Source: CAYLJJ01 sp964384025 (GTDB lineage: Bacteria; Myxococcota_A; Bradymonadia; UBA7976; UBA1532). Taken from it: a stretch of 64,000 bases of DNA. Made by a program: the position numbers and the translations under genes. The DNA lies in NCBI GenBank assembly GCA_964384025.1, contig CAYLJJ010000010.1:1-64000 (forward strand), given 5' to 3'. Below, piece after piece: positions 1 to 10,700 of this stretch. A model generated the notes under the pieces. That model searched no databases. It worked only from the letters and a program-made list of their open reading frames with translations, and had not been told where the DNA came from. Numbering within the stretch: position 1 is the first letter of the stretch; each line of letters starts with the position of its first letter.

Positions 1-3000
1 TATGTTAACCTAGAGGATGCTGTTCGGTTGTTTGCTGACTGTATGTTCGATGGAATGGAGCCTGTTTGCGTTAATGGTGATCTTGAAGAGGGTGAGGAGT
101 GCGACGATGGCAACCTAGAGCCCGGCGATGGTTGTGATGCTGACTGTATGTTCGATGGAACGGAGCCTGAGTGCGGTAATGCTGAACTTGAAGAGGGCGA
201 AGAGTGCGACGATGGCAATCTAGAGTCCGGTGATGGCTGTGGTGCTGACTGCACGATCGAGAATGGAGCTGAATGTGGCAACAGTGAACTCGAAGATGGT
301 GAGGAATGCGATGACGGCAACCTTGATACGGGTGATGGCTGCGATGCTGAATGCCTGATTGAGGGAGATTACTATCGGATCAGCGAGCCTGACAGCCGGG
401 ATGAAGCCCTAACGCTCAGCTTTGGGGATGTGGATATTCTCACCGTTATGATTGATCTACCTCCAGGAGATACAGACTGGATCGCCATCAACTTAGAGGA
501 ACCCACGACTTTGATGGCGCGTACCGAAGCCCCCAACCCAGAAGGGGCTGGGCAAAGCTGCAATGGTGATACCATTTTGGAGTTTTATGAGGGAGATGCT
601 CAGAGCTACGTGGAAAGAAGCGATGATGATGGAGTAGGGCTCTGCTCTCTCCTCGATCCTCGCGAAAATATAGGGATGGTAAATCTCTCTGCAGGGATCC
701 ATTACTTCCAAGTCCTCAGTTACAGCGGACGAGGCACTGATCAACCCAACCTCTTGATCATCGAACGCATCAACCCCCTGGAGATCGGTGATCCCTGTGG
801 TTTTGAGGTGCTCAACCCCTGCCCCTTTAACTCCTGGTGTGACTTTGGGGAGACCTCTACCTGCATTGAGAACAGCTGTGGGGATGAGCACGTCATGGAA
901 GCTGAAGAGTGTGAGGATAGCAATGAAGAGTTAGGAGATGGCTGCGAAGAGTGCATGATCGTTGAGATCCCCGTAGGCAACGCCTGTGTACCTCCCTACC
1001 CCTGCGCAGAGGGGAGCTTCTGCCACCCAGAAACTACCGTCTGCTCTATGATCGCCTGTGGCGACGCCGTCGTCTCCGAGGGAGAGCTCTGTGATGATGG
1101 CAATATGATCGAGGATGACGGCTGCACTTCAGGTTGTGAATTCAACCCCTATAACGGAGAGGTTGAGCCAGATACGATGGAGACCTCCTATCCCCTGGAC
1201 TTTGATGAGACAGGTCGTGCAGCCATCGTCTTTGATCTGAACCCCGAGGGTGATGAGGACTTCTTCTCCTTTGTAGTTGAGGAGGCAACAGATATCGTTA
1301 TTGAGACAGTCGCTTTGGGTTATGAGGGCTGTAATGGAGACACAGAGATCTTCCTCTATGCTCAGGGAGCTGAAGCGGTTTTGGAAAATGATGATGATGG
1401 CGGACAGGGATTCTGCTCACGGATCTCTCGAACAGGCGAGGATCAGCTTGAGCCAGGCGTCTATATCGTTAAAGTGGCTCCTCTTCGTGAAGGAGCGCTC
1501 GTCGGAGGCAACTGGATTATTGTTCAGCAGATGTATGATCTGGTTGTAGACGATCCCTGCGTTCCTCATGATCCCATCATCTTCTGCCCTGAGGAGAGCT
1601 ACTGTCCTGAAGAGGCTGAGACTCCGATCTGTACACTGCATCTCTGTGGTGATGGAGTCATCGGACCCGAAGAGTTCTGTGATGATGGCAATGAAGATCT
1701 CGGTGATGGTTGCGAACTCTGTGAAATCATCGATATCCCAATCGGGAACCTCTGTGAAGTTGGTGGCTTTGCCTGCGCAGAGGGAGGGTACTGTCCTGAG
1801 GGGGTCGAGGATCCTGTATGCACTCTGCATGTTTGTGGTGACGGTGTCCTGAGCAATGAGGAGGACTGCGACGACGGCAATGAAGATCTCGGTGATGGCT
1901 GCGAGCTATGTGAAGTTCAAGATGTACCCGATGGCAACTCCTGTGAGCCGGCTGGGTTCCGCTGCGCTGAGACCAGCTACTGCCCTGCTGATGTAGCAGA
2001 GCCTGTCTGTACAGCTCACTTCTGTGGTGATGGGATCATCGCTCCCCAGGAGGATTGTGATGGTGGCGAGGGGTGTGGTGATGACTGTTTGCCCCTCCCT
2101 GATGGAGACATCAGCGCAGGAGGTGATTTTGAGGGGGGGTTTGAGCAGAACAGCTACAATGAGTTTATCCTAAATGTCGATGAAGACAGTTTCATCATTC
2201 TTGATACCGGAGGTGTTGAAGGAGCTTGCCCAGGCGATACAACCATGAGGGTCTACTCTATTGAGGATCAAATCCGTGTAGATTTTGCCTATAACGATGA
2301 TGGTGGCGAGGGTAGATGTTCTCAAATTGAAGAGGTCTTCCCTGCTGGAGCGTATCGTGTACGTGTACAGGGATTCTCTGGCGCAACAATTCCTGAATAC
2401 CTACTTAGCATTGAGATTGAGCCTCTCCTTGATCCAGGCAGCGCTTGTGAGTTGGATGGTCTCCCATGCCGCCTAGACACCTACTGCCCTATCGAGCTTG
2501 AGGAGGGCGAGGAACGCCTCTGTACGCTACACGTTTGCGGTGATGGCATCCTCTCCACCGAGGAGGCCTGTGATGATGGCAATGAAGAGCTGGGTGATGG
2601 CTGTGAGGAATGCCAGTTCGTGGGGATTCCAGCTGGAAATACCTGTGATCCTAATGGCTTTGCCTGTATCGAAGAGTACTATTGTAACAGGGGTGAGGGA
2701 GAAGAGCTGGGTGTTTGCGCGGCGATGGGCTGTGGCGATGGCATCCTCGCTGAAGATGAGGAGTGTGATGATGGTAATGGTGAGGAGGATGATGGCTGTG
2801 ACAGCAGCTGCCACTACAACCCCTATAGTGCTGAACCCAATGATGAAGAGAATCCCTACATCTTAGAATTTGATGAATTTGGCATCGCTGGTGTAGTCTT
2901 TGCTATTGAAGAGGAGGGAGATCATGATTGGTTTAGCTTCACCTTGGATGAGCCCGCTGAGATCGCTGTTATCACCAGCGATATCGATGGAGTTGGCTGT

Positions 3001-5964
3001 CCGGGTGACAATGAGATTCGTCTTTACATCGACGAAGAGAATTTCATTTACGATGATGATGGTACCTTCAGTGATATTTATGGCGCCTGTGGCCAGATCA
3101 ATCCGGTCCTAGATGGTGAGGCTGCCTCTTTAGCAGCGGGCAGCTATCGGGTGCGCGTCAACGGTCTAGGCGATAACAGAGTCATCAGCGCGATGTGGAT
3201 AATTGTCCGCATTTTGAGCGATCTAGAGACCGGTGATATCTGTCTACCGGGCGATAACTTGATGCCCTGCCCCCCCAATGATTTCTGTCCTGAGGAGGGG
3301 GAGATGGTCTGCACGGCGCACCGCTGCGGTGATGGTGTCGTTGCACCCAATGAGTTCTGTGATGATGGCAATGAGGAACTGGGCGACGGCTGTGAAGATT
3401 GCATGATCGTCGACATTCCCATCGGAAATAACTGTGACCCAGAGGGAGCAGACTGCGTTGATGGCTCCTACTGTGATGATGGTGGGATCTGTGTCATCTT
3501 TAGTTGTGGTGATGGCGTAGAATCTGGTGAGGAAGAATGCGATGATGGCAATCAAGAGGGTGGTGATGGCTGTGAAGAATGTCTTATTGTCGGAGTGCCA
3601 GTAGGCAATGCTTGTGAAGCGGATGGGTTCGATTGTGTAGAAGGCAGCTATTGCTCTGAAGGTGATGTTCCTGTTTGCACCGAGCATTTATGTGGAGATG
3701 CTGTCGTTGGGCCAGATGAAGACTGCGATGATGGCGGCAATGAAAATGGTGATGGATGTGATGCTGTCTGCATCATTGAGCCGATTGCTGAGGTCACAGG
3801 TGGAGGAAACTTCCCCAGCAGCTTTGAAGAGGGAGCATATGATGAATTTGAAGTCTTCTTAGAAGTACCCGCCACCATCATGGCTGAGGTGACCGATGCT
3901 GAGGGTACCTGCGATATGTCTGGGGCAGATCCTTATCTAGAGTTATTCTCTCTGGAAGAAGGCGCACGTGTCCAGCTCGACTCCGATGATGATAGCGGTA
4001 CGGGTCGCTGCTCCAAGCTTACTCATCCTGTCGAGGCAGGCATTTACCGTATTCGAGTCAGAGATCTGGGCAACAATGATGCCATGGCGTACACCCTCCA
4101 TGTCAACGTCCTTATCCGTCCTGCGGAGGGAGAGGCCTGCGATCCTGAAGATCGAGATCTTCTCTGTGGAGAGGGCTTCTACTGTGCTGAAGATCAGACC
4201 TGCACCGCTCATATCTGTGGTGACGGTCTGCTCGGCCCGATTGAAGAGTGTGATGATGGTAATGCTGAGGATGGAGATGCCTGTAGCGCGGCCTGTGAGT
4301 TGGTCATCCATGAAGGTCTAGAGCCAGGTGACTTTCTCCAACAGATCTATCCTGGGCTTTGGATGGATGGTAACTTTGAAGCGGAGAATATCCCCAACCT
4401 CTGGACCTTCTCTTTGGAGGAGAATGTTCTCTTCAGCGCCTACTCTCACAATGGAGAGATGGGCTGTGATTTTGACACTCGCTTCATCCTTTACGAGATC
4501 ATCATCGATGAAGAGGGCGAAGAGGTACTCGATTGGGTAGACAGCGATGATGATGGTGGTGTGGATAGCTGTAGTCTCCTCTCCGCTATGCTTGAGCCGG
4601 GCGACTACCTCCTCAGGATTACGAGTAATGAGCCTGTACCAGAGTATACTCTTACGGTGGCTCATGGCTTTGAATCAGCTGAGGGAGAGGCCTGCGACCG
4701 TAGAAGCATTAACTCTTTCTGCGCTGAGGGTCTTTTTTGCAATATGTCAGATGTGGATGGTGTTGGTGTTTGCGAAAACTCTGCCCTTGAGTTTGTCGAG
4801 GAGATCGAGCCTGACAGCACCAGTGAAGAGGCTGGACTCATGCTCCTGAACCCCGGCAGTGTTGTTCATGCCAGCCTGACCCCTGTAATGGATGTGTACG
4901 ATGTGTTTGTCTTGGAAGTCTTGGAAACCAGCCTAGTCAACATCGATACCAGTGACAATATGGGTGGGTGCCCTGGAGATACTCAACTTACCATGATAGA
5001 TCCAAACATCATGGATGAAGAAGGCATATCTGAGGCTGCAAGTTTTTCTAATCGCCTTGGATTCAATGATGATGGAGGCGTAGGCCTCTGTTCTATCCTC
5101 TCCTTAGAACTTGAACCTGGAACCTATTATTTTGCAGTGAATGAATTCCTCCGAGATGGAGCCCTCGATTACTACATCCGTTTCTGGATTCCTGAATACC
5201 TTGGAGCTGGAGAGCGCTGTGATGCAGAAGGAGTTATCAACCAGTGTGGAGAGTTCCTAGAGTGTGTCGATGAAAATGAAGACAACGATGGGATCTGTAT
5301 TGATCCTCGTGGTCAAGAGATGGGTGAAGGTGAAGCCTGTGATCGCAGCCATGTTGAGTCTTTCTGCTCTGATGGTCTCTTCTGCAACATGACCGATGTA
5401 GACGGCATAGGCATCTGTACTGTTCATGACAATAATAATGCCATCGCAGAGATCGAGCCAGATGAAACTAGCGAAGATGCATCCGTAATGCTTCTGAATG
5501 TTGGGGATACTGTCCATGCCAATATAACTCCAGATGAAGATGAATTTGATGTTTTTGTTGTTGAAATCCTCGAGGCTGCTACAGTCAATATCGAAACCAG
5601 CAATAATGAGGGTGGATGTAGCGGGGATAGTCAACTGTCGATGATAGATCCTGAAGTCATGGATAGAGATGGCGTGTCTGTGGCAGCGAGCAGCGCTCAA
5701 CGCCTTGAATTCAACGATGATGGTGGTCAAGGTCTCTGTTCGATTCTCACCTTGGACCTTATTCCTGGGATCTATTATTTTGCAGTGAATGAGTACCAGA
5801 GTAACAATGCGCTTGAGTATTACATCAGCTTCTGGGTATCTGAGTTCCTCTCAGAGGGGGAGCGCTGTGATGCAGAGGGGATCATCAACATCTGTGGAGA
5901 GGATCTGGAGTGTCTTGATGAGAATGAAGACAACGACGGTATCTGTACGCTCGTAGCTCCTTAA
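1..5964 (+). CDS. Giant Cys-rich repeat surface protein (DUF4215 plus PPC-like modules), 5' end outside window
   Basis: The frame is open from base 1, so the gene begins upstream; a TTG at 28 is only an internal codon. About 14 Myxococcus-type disulfide repeats (DUF4215; core CDDGN-x4-GDGC) alternate with eight beta-sandwich modules resembling bacterial pre-peptidase C-terminal (PPC) domains. Each module carries an acidic DDDG-x-G-x-CS-like motif, for example near residues 205 and 460. The last two modules (about residues 1590-1960) are close copies of each other and are not separated by CDDGN repeats. No membrane anchor or sorting tail is seen at the C-terminus. The family is exported and disulfide-bonded; a surface or extracellular adhesive or binding role is inferred. 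The acidic DDDG motifs suggest calcium binding, which is also inference. The function is not recognised. Confidence 0.88.
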   Translation, partial: YVNLEDAVRLFADCMFDGMEPVCVNGDLEEGEECDDGNLEPGDGCDADCMFDGTEPECGNAELEEGEECDDGNLESGDGCGADCTIENGAECGNSELEDGEECDDGNLDTGDGCDAECLIEGDYYRISEPDSRDEALTLSFGDVDILTVMIDLPPGDTDWIAINLEEPTTLMARTEAPNPEGAGQSCNGDTILEFYEGDAQSYVERSDDDGVGLCSLLDPRENIGMVNLSAGIHYFQVLSYSGRGTDQPNLLIIERINPLEIGDPCGFEVLNPCPFNSWCDFGETSTCIENSCGDEHVMEAEECEDSNEELGDGCEECMIVEIPVGNACVPPYPCAEGSFCHPETTVCSMIACGDAVVSEGELCDDGNMIEDDGCTSGCEFNPYNGEVEPDTMETSYPLDFDETGRAAIVFDLNPEGDEDFFSFVVEEATDIVIETVALGYEGCNGDTEIFLYAQGAEAVLENDDDGGQGFCSRISRTGEDQLEPGVYIVKVAPLREGALVGGNWIIVQQMYDLVVDDPCVPHDPIIFCPEESYCPEEAETPICTLHLCGDGVIGPEEFCDDGNEDLGDGCELCEIIDIPIGNLCEVGGFACAEGGYCPEGVEDPVCTLHVCGDGVLSNEEDCDDGNEDLGDGCELCEVQDVPDGNSCEPAGFRCAETSYCPADVAEPVCTAHFCGDGIIAPQEDCDGGEGCGDDCLPLPDGDISAGGDFEGGFEQNSYNEFILNVDEDSFIILDTGGVEGACPGDTTMRVYSIEDQIRVDFAYNDDGGEGRCSQIEEVFPAGAYRVRVQGFSGATIPEYLLSIEIEPLLDPGSACELDGLPCRLDTYCPIELEEGEERLCTLHVCGDGILSTEEACDDGNEELGDGCEECQFVGIPAGNTCDPNGFACIEEYYCNRGEGEELGVCAAMGCGDGILAEDEECDDGNGEEDDGCDSSCHYNPYSAEPNDEENPYILEFDEFGIAGVVFAIEEEGDHDWFSFTLDEPAEIAVITSDIDGVGCPGDNEIRLYIDEENFIYDDDGTFSDIYGACGQINPVLDGEAASLAAGSYRVRVNGLGDNRVISAMWIIVRILSDLETGDICLPGDNLMPCPPNDFCPEEGEMVCTAHRCGDGVVAPNEFCDDGNEELGDGCEDCMIVDIPIGNNCDPEGADCVDGSYCDDGGICVIFSCGDGVESGEEECDDGNQEGGDGCEECLIVGVPVGNACEADGFDCVEGSYCSEGDVPVCTEHLCGDAVVGPDEDCDDGGNENGDGCDAVCIIEPIAEVTGGGNFPSSFEEGAYDEFEVFLEVPATIMAEVTDAEGTCDMSGADPYLELFSLEEGARVQLDSDDDSGTGRCSKLTHPVEAGIYRIRVRDLGNNDAMAYTLHVNVLIRPAEGEACDPEDRDLLCGEGFYCAEDQTCTAHICGDGLLGPIEECDDGNAEDGDACSAACELVIHEGLEPGDFLQQIYPGLWMDGNFEAENIPNLWTFSLEENVLFSAYSHNGEMGCDFDTRFILYEIIIDEEGEEVLDWVDSDDDGGVDSCSLLSAMLEPGDYLLRITSNEPVPEYTLTVAHGFESAEGEACDRRSINSFCAEGLFCNMSDVDGVGVCENSALEFVEEIEPDSTSEEAGLMLLNPGSVVHASLTPVMDVYDVFVLEVLETSLVNIDTSDNMGGCPGDTQLTMIDPNIMDEEGISEAASFSNRLGFNDDGGVGLCSILSLELEPGTYYFAVNEFLRDGALDYYIRFWIPEYLGAGERCDAEGVINQCGEFLECVDENEDNDGICIDPRGQEMGEGEACDRSHVESFCSDGLFCNMTDVDGIGICTVHDNNNAIAEIEPDETSEDASVMLLNVGDTVHANITPDEDEFDVFVVEILEAATVNIETSNNEGGCSGDSQLSMIDPEVMDRDGVSVAASSAQRLEFNDDGGQGLCSILTLDLIPGIYYFAVNEYQSNNALEYYISFWVSEFLSEGERCDAEGIINICGEDLECLDENEDNDGICTLVAP

Positions 5965-6071
5965 TCCTGCCTTACTCACCCAAAGCGATCCCAGCGCAGC
6001 CCTCTTGGGCCTTCTCTTCTCTTAGTTAGGCGACTTAACTCTTTGGCATGCCCCTGAATCTACTACGGGTT

Positions 6072-6089
6072 GATTAGAAAACTCTAATC
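6072..6089. other. Small perfect hairpin at convergent gene ends
   Basis: A 7-bp perfect inverted repeat, GATTAGA and TCTAATC, is separated by four bases. It overlaps the stop codon of the minus-strand lipoprotein (6084-6086) and lies about 110 bases downstream of the plus-strand giant gene. No T-run follows on either strand, so an intrinsic terminator is not supported; it could still stall or protect transcript ends. Confidence 0.25.
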
Positions 6090-7763
6090 CTGTGTACAGA
6101 CTACATCATCGATGTAGATATAATCCTGGGTAAAACTGGCATAAAAGATGATGCGCATATCCCGAGAATTGCTGCGGATCTCAAAGGGTACTTGAAACCA
6201 TTCTTCGCTGTTGACTTCAAAGCGATCTGTATAGGGGTGCCAGCCATTAGAGCCATAGCTCCTGATGCGAAGCTGTCCGTGACCTCTGACCCAGAGGACA
6301 CATCTAAAGTGACCCGGAGGTACCAAGAAACCCTCACTGGTGAAACGATCCGCCTCATTGGGATCCTCAAGTCGGCAGGAGGAGCCGCCCTGGCGCCCAG
6401 GACCACGCTGAATTTGATCAGGGCGAATCTCAGTATCTCCGGTATTGTCTGCGCCAAAGTCTAGGCCATACCAACCCAGAGGGAGCAGGTGCTCTCCATC
6501 GCGATAGGGGATCTCATAAAGTTCCCAAAGTTCAAAGCCACCATTGACCACGATATTGCTCTGATGATCCGCAGATTCACAGCGGTGGTGATTGATGTTA
6601 CAGGCAGGCAGGCTGCCCAGACAGTCAGCACTGCGACGACAGCGATCAGGAGCGAGGCCGCAGAGGGCGTTGCCGGGGTTACAGCGCTCCCACTCCTCAC
6701 ACTCCACCTCTGCACAGGGATCCCCCTCTATACAGCTGTGGCTCTCAAAATCGCAGACGGGGCGCTCTCCAGAGCACTCCTCGATGGAGCTGCATCGCCC
6801 GGGGCTGATCACACAGCGGTTCTGTTCACAGCTCTGCCACTCTCGACAGTCGGCTGCCTCAGCGCAGCGACCTGAGAGGGGCTCACAGCTCACACTCTGA
6901 GGATCGCAGCGGGCCCAATCGGGGCACTCCAGCTCATCACAGGGCTCCGCCAACCTGATCAGCTGTACATCATCTAGATCCAGACCAGGGGCACTGCGAA
7001 CGGAGAAGATCAACTCAAAGTCGAAGATCTCTTGGGCCAGATGAAAGCTGTACTCCATCTGCTGCCACTCCTGGCTGTGGATCGCTTGGTAGTTGCCATA
7101 GCGATGATCACCATCATAGCGCCCACTGCGGATCTCCCCCTCTCCTCGCACCCAGTAGCTCAGCTCATAGTAGCCTGGGCTTAACTGAAGCGACTCGGTA
7201 GTGAACCTCTGATGAGGGCTCTCTTCAGGGTTGATCAAACGACAAGCACGACCACAACGTCCAGGCACCTCCTCGATCCAGAAGAGGTTGTTCTCTGCTC
7301 CCATCCAGGCTTCTGGTCCCCCTCCACTCCACTGCTCAAAGCTGGGGTTTCTCAGGAGACCCTCCAGAGGCTCACACCCTGGATCAGGAGGATGCATATC
7401 CGCCGACGGCAACATATCGGACTCAGGAGGATCCATATCTACTTCAGGGATCCCAAGGTCAAGCTCAGGGATTCCAAGGTCAGGCTCAGGCAGCTGTATA
7501 TCGAAGTTATCAGTATCCAATCGCAGGGGAGGGCGATCTTGAAGAGGGCCCTGATCCTGGAGAGGAAGGTTCTGATCTACCCTGATCAGCGCATCAAGCC
7601 GAGGCTGGGCTCCATCCTGAGAAGGCGAGATGAGATCTTGTGAGCGTCTTAAATCTTGGAGCCCCTGATCCAGTGGGTTGGAGAGGTCATAGAAATACTC
7701 CGGCTGTTCGTCATCATCATTACAGGCCAGGAGCAGACAGAGGAGGGCGAGGATCCATCTCAT
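6084..7763 (-). CDS. Exported lipoprotein with two carbohydrate-binding-like domains flanking a Cys-rich region
   Basis: 559 residues. The N-terminus is a short hydrophobic signal ending in a lipobox (LLLAC, Cys14) followed by NDDDE, so an exported lipoprotein is expected. A Pro/Asp/Leu-rich linker with repeated PE-x-DLGIPE units (about residues 90-120) precedes a first jelly-roll-like region (NPSFEQW, about 140-280). A Cys-rich stretch of EGF-like units follows (about 285-400), then a second region of the same type (NGGFELW, about 410-559). Both resemble carbohydrate-binding-module-like folds that open with an N-x-(S/G)FE motif. The gene starts directly after the stop of the upstream lipoprotein gene with no spacer, so the two are co-transcribed. 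A polysaccharide-binding role is inferred; no catalytic motif is seen. Confidence 0.8.
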   Translation of the reverse strand: MRWILALLCLLLACNDDDEQPEYFYDLSNPLDQGLQDLRRSQDLISPSQDGAQPRLDALIRVDQNLPLQDQGPLQDRPPLRLDTDNFDIQLPEPDLGIPELDLGIPEVDMDPPESDMLPSADMHPPDPGCEPLEGLLRNPSFEQWSGGGPEAWMGAENNLFWIEEVPGRCGRACRLINPEESPHQRFTTESLQLSPGYYELSYWVRGEGEIRSGRYDGDHRYGNYQAIHSQEWQQMEYSFHLAQEIFDFELIFSVRSAPGLDLDDVQLIRLAEPCDELECPDWARCDPQSVSCEPLSGRCAEAADCREWQSCEQNRCVISPGRCSSIEECSGERPVCDFESHSCIEGDPCAEVECEEWERCNPGNALCGLAPDRCRRSADCLGSLPACNINHHRCESADHQSNIVVNGGFELWELYEIPYRDGEHLLPLGWYGLDFGADNTGDTEIRPDQIQRGPGRQGGSSCRLEDPNEADRFTSEGFLVPPGHFRCVLWVRGHGQLRIRSYGSNGWHPYTDRFEVNSEEWFQVPFEIRSNSRDMRIIFYASFTQDYIYIDDVVCTQD

Positions 7764-10700
7764 TTAAAGTTCTCGACAATCTTCAGGGAGATCAGCGGAG
7801 CCAAAGGAGTAAGGGCGAGCCTGCTTGATCACCAAGACTCGCTGCTCACCGATATGCTTGGACTCTATATCCATGGCGAACCAGGGGTTCAGACCCTCTG
7901 GATCGATCAGAGGTTGAAAGTGGTCATGGATCACGCGAAGTGTACAGGCCAGATGCTCCACCTCCTCTTCAGAGAGAACAACATCTTCGATGAGGTTGGA
8001 GCGGGCTAGGTATCGGATTCGAGGCCTGCGACCAAAGCGATGTAGGAGCTGTTCGGTGGAGACGCCAGGGGCTGGATTGGTGACGCTGGCTTCTCCTCTT
8101 TGCAGGTTTAGATAATAATCACTGCGGATCGGCTCCAGGACATTACGGCTCACAGCGACTCCATTGACCTCCTCCGAGAGAAAGGCGGGGTGTATCAGGA
8201 CCCCCATAGCAACACCAGCTTGATCGATATGATGATGCTCACGCTCGTCATAGGCTCGCAGAAGCCAAAGGCTGGCCCAGACCTCTCGTAGAGCATCTTC
8301 TACACGGCGCTCAGGATCACCCAGTTGAGCGCTCAGGCTGGTATAAAGCCCCGCTCCATTGAAGCTGGGTAGATCTTCGGTGTTGCTGCTGCTGCGGAAA
8401 CGAACTCGCCGTGCTCCGTAGCGCTCCTCTACATATCCTTCGATCTCGGTCAGCAGCTCAGGATCGACCGCCTGCGTCCTGATCTGCTCACGCACCGCTG
8501 CCAAACCCTCAGCTCTCACTTGAGGATCTGCCCGAAAACGGGGCTCCCCCTCAAGCTCCTCAAGGAGGGCAGCAGCCCCGCTGACTTCAAAATGCTCCAG
8601 AGAATGCACCAAGGGGATCGCCGCAGGGCTCTGAGGCAGATAGAGCGCTCCTTCACAGCCCTCCCGATCGGAGCGAATCTGAAAAAGCTCAGCCAACTGA
8701 GCTGCCTTAGCCCCCAGCGCGGGTAGATCACCTAGACCTCGCCCCTGGAGAGGGATCACTCCTCGTGGTTCCAAGTTGAGACGGGGCTGAATTCGAGGAC
8801 CCTGGGGCCTTCGGCTGGCCCAAAACCTCTCCGCCTCCTCTGGATCAGCTGGGCTGACCTGAAAACCGGCTCCCCCCACTTCTAGGCGTATGAGGCTCCC
8901 CAGATGAGGCGCCAAGCGGGGATGCTCTCGTGCTGCGACCAGGGCCATATTGGGGGTATCTCGATTGCGGCTCAGCAGGTTGACATGGGCCAGAGGGGTT
9001 TGAAACGCCTCGGTGATCAGCCCTCCGGTTAGAGAGATATCATTGGGAACCTGATCGGTGAGGACGATCACCTGTGGACCCAGAGAGGCCTGATCCAGCT
9101 CTTGAATGGGAATAAAGCGCAGGACTCCATAGCCCAGGGTCTCGGTGAGGGGCTGATAGCTCAGCCCTCGAAAGGGGGCCTGAGGATCGACAATGGGGCT
9201 CTGCCCCTCGATGAGCCGCATCTCCTCCACCTGTCGCCCTGTCTGTGGCCTCAGAGACCAGCCCTCGGGCTCCATCACATGAGCCATAACAGAGAAGAAG
9301 GCGCGTCGCATCTGTTGGGCGCTGATCTGATCCCCGGGGGTGAACTCCAGAGTGTGTAGATCCGCTCCCCCATGGTGGATCAAGGTACCCAGGAGGAAAC
9401 GGCGGCTCTCCTGCTCGTGATAGTTCTCCCGACTGAACTCTCCCCAACCCTGACGAAAGAGCCGATTCTCCTCAGGATCACAGCGATTTAAGTGAGGAAG
9501 GCCATCGATCTGCTCACGGACAAAGGTGTAGTGCAGATCCCAGGCGCCGGAGTCCAGGAGATGAATCACCCCCTCTGCTTCCAGATCTAAGACAAACTTG
9601 ACCGACTCCATGCCCCGCGCAAAGCCTCCCATCGCCAGAGTCTTGAGATCTTCTGGAGTGCGTAGATGCCGGACTCGATCTCCAAGCGCTCGGCGCGCTA
9701 AGGGCTCACAGGGCTGATTGGCTTCACCGGGGCTGAGACGACTACAGAAGCGATGCCGCCCGCTGGAGTCAGGGATACGGCTGAGCGCGGCCCTCTCGGG
9801 CCAATGCATAAAGTCGATCTGATCTACAGGGTAACGTCGCCCCTCCAGCCAGAGGCTCAGCACCCCCTCAAAGTTGGGATCTGCCTCTAGAGCGCTGGTC
9901 TCCTCCTCTTCGAGGGGGATCACAGCGCGCTCGCCAGGAGCCAAAAGGCTCCCCTCGGGGATAGAGAGGAGTTGACCCTCTTGAGCAGTCGGCCAGGGTA
10001 GACCGGGTGCATGAGGAGCCAGGCGCAGACTATAGGGTTCTAGAGCGAGGGGCTCTGCCCCCTGGTTCAGCAACTCGACGAAGCCCGCAGGGCGCAGCGC
10101 CAGCTCAGAGATCAGAAGAGGGTTGGGAGGCTGAGGCCAGGGCTGGGACCACTCATAGGCAGCATAGTCGATCTCCTGAGGCATCTCAGGGGGAGGGGGG
10201 GGACCACAGCGAGCGCCGTTGAGGCGTCCTGGAGAGGCCCAGGGACAGCGCTGAACCTCAGCAGAGGCGTCGGGGAAGCGTTGAAAGCTGTCATTGGGCT
10301 GAGCGGAGAGATAGCTGAGGCGATCCACCTCCTCTCCCTCTGGGTTGATCAAAAAGAGAGTCTCTCCACTGGCGGAGAGCTTAAAGGGAAGGTGCAGCTC
10401 TCCCTCTCCCTTGTCAGCCCAGAGAAGGAGGATCTCGCCGGGCGCGAGGATCCTCTTAGGCAGGGGGTGAAGTTCATCAAGACGATCTCCTGCGCTCCAG
10501 CCCTCCAGGGCCAGAGGCTCTGCTCCTGAGTTGATCAGCTCAAACCAATCGTCGGTCTCTCCCATCTCATCCACCCAAGCCCCCTCATTTTTAGGCATCA
10601 GTTCGTTGATGCGGAGCCCGCCCTGCTCTCCTCCCTGATCTTGGCCTTCATCAAAGAGGCGATGATCAGCGAGGAGATGATCTGGGCCGCTCTCTTCAGC

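Noticed and set aside
372..980. Minus-strand frames inside the giant Cys-rich gene
   Set aside because: Shadow frames of the repetitive CDS; no ribosome binding sites and no domain-like sequence.
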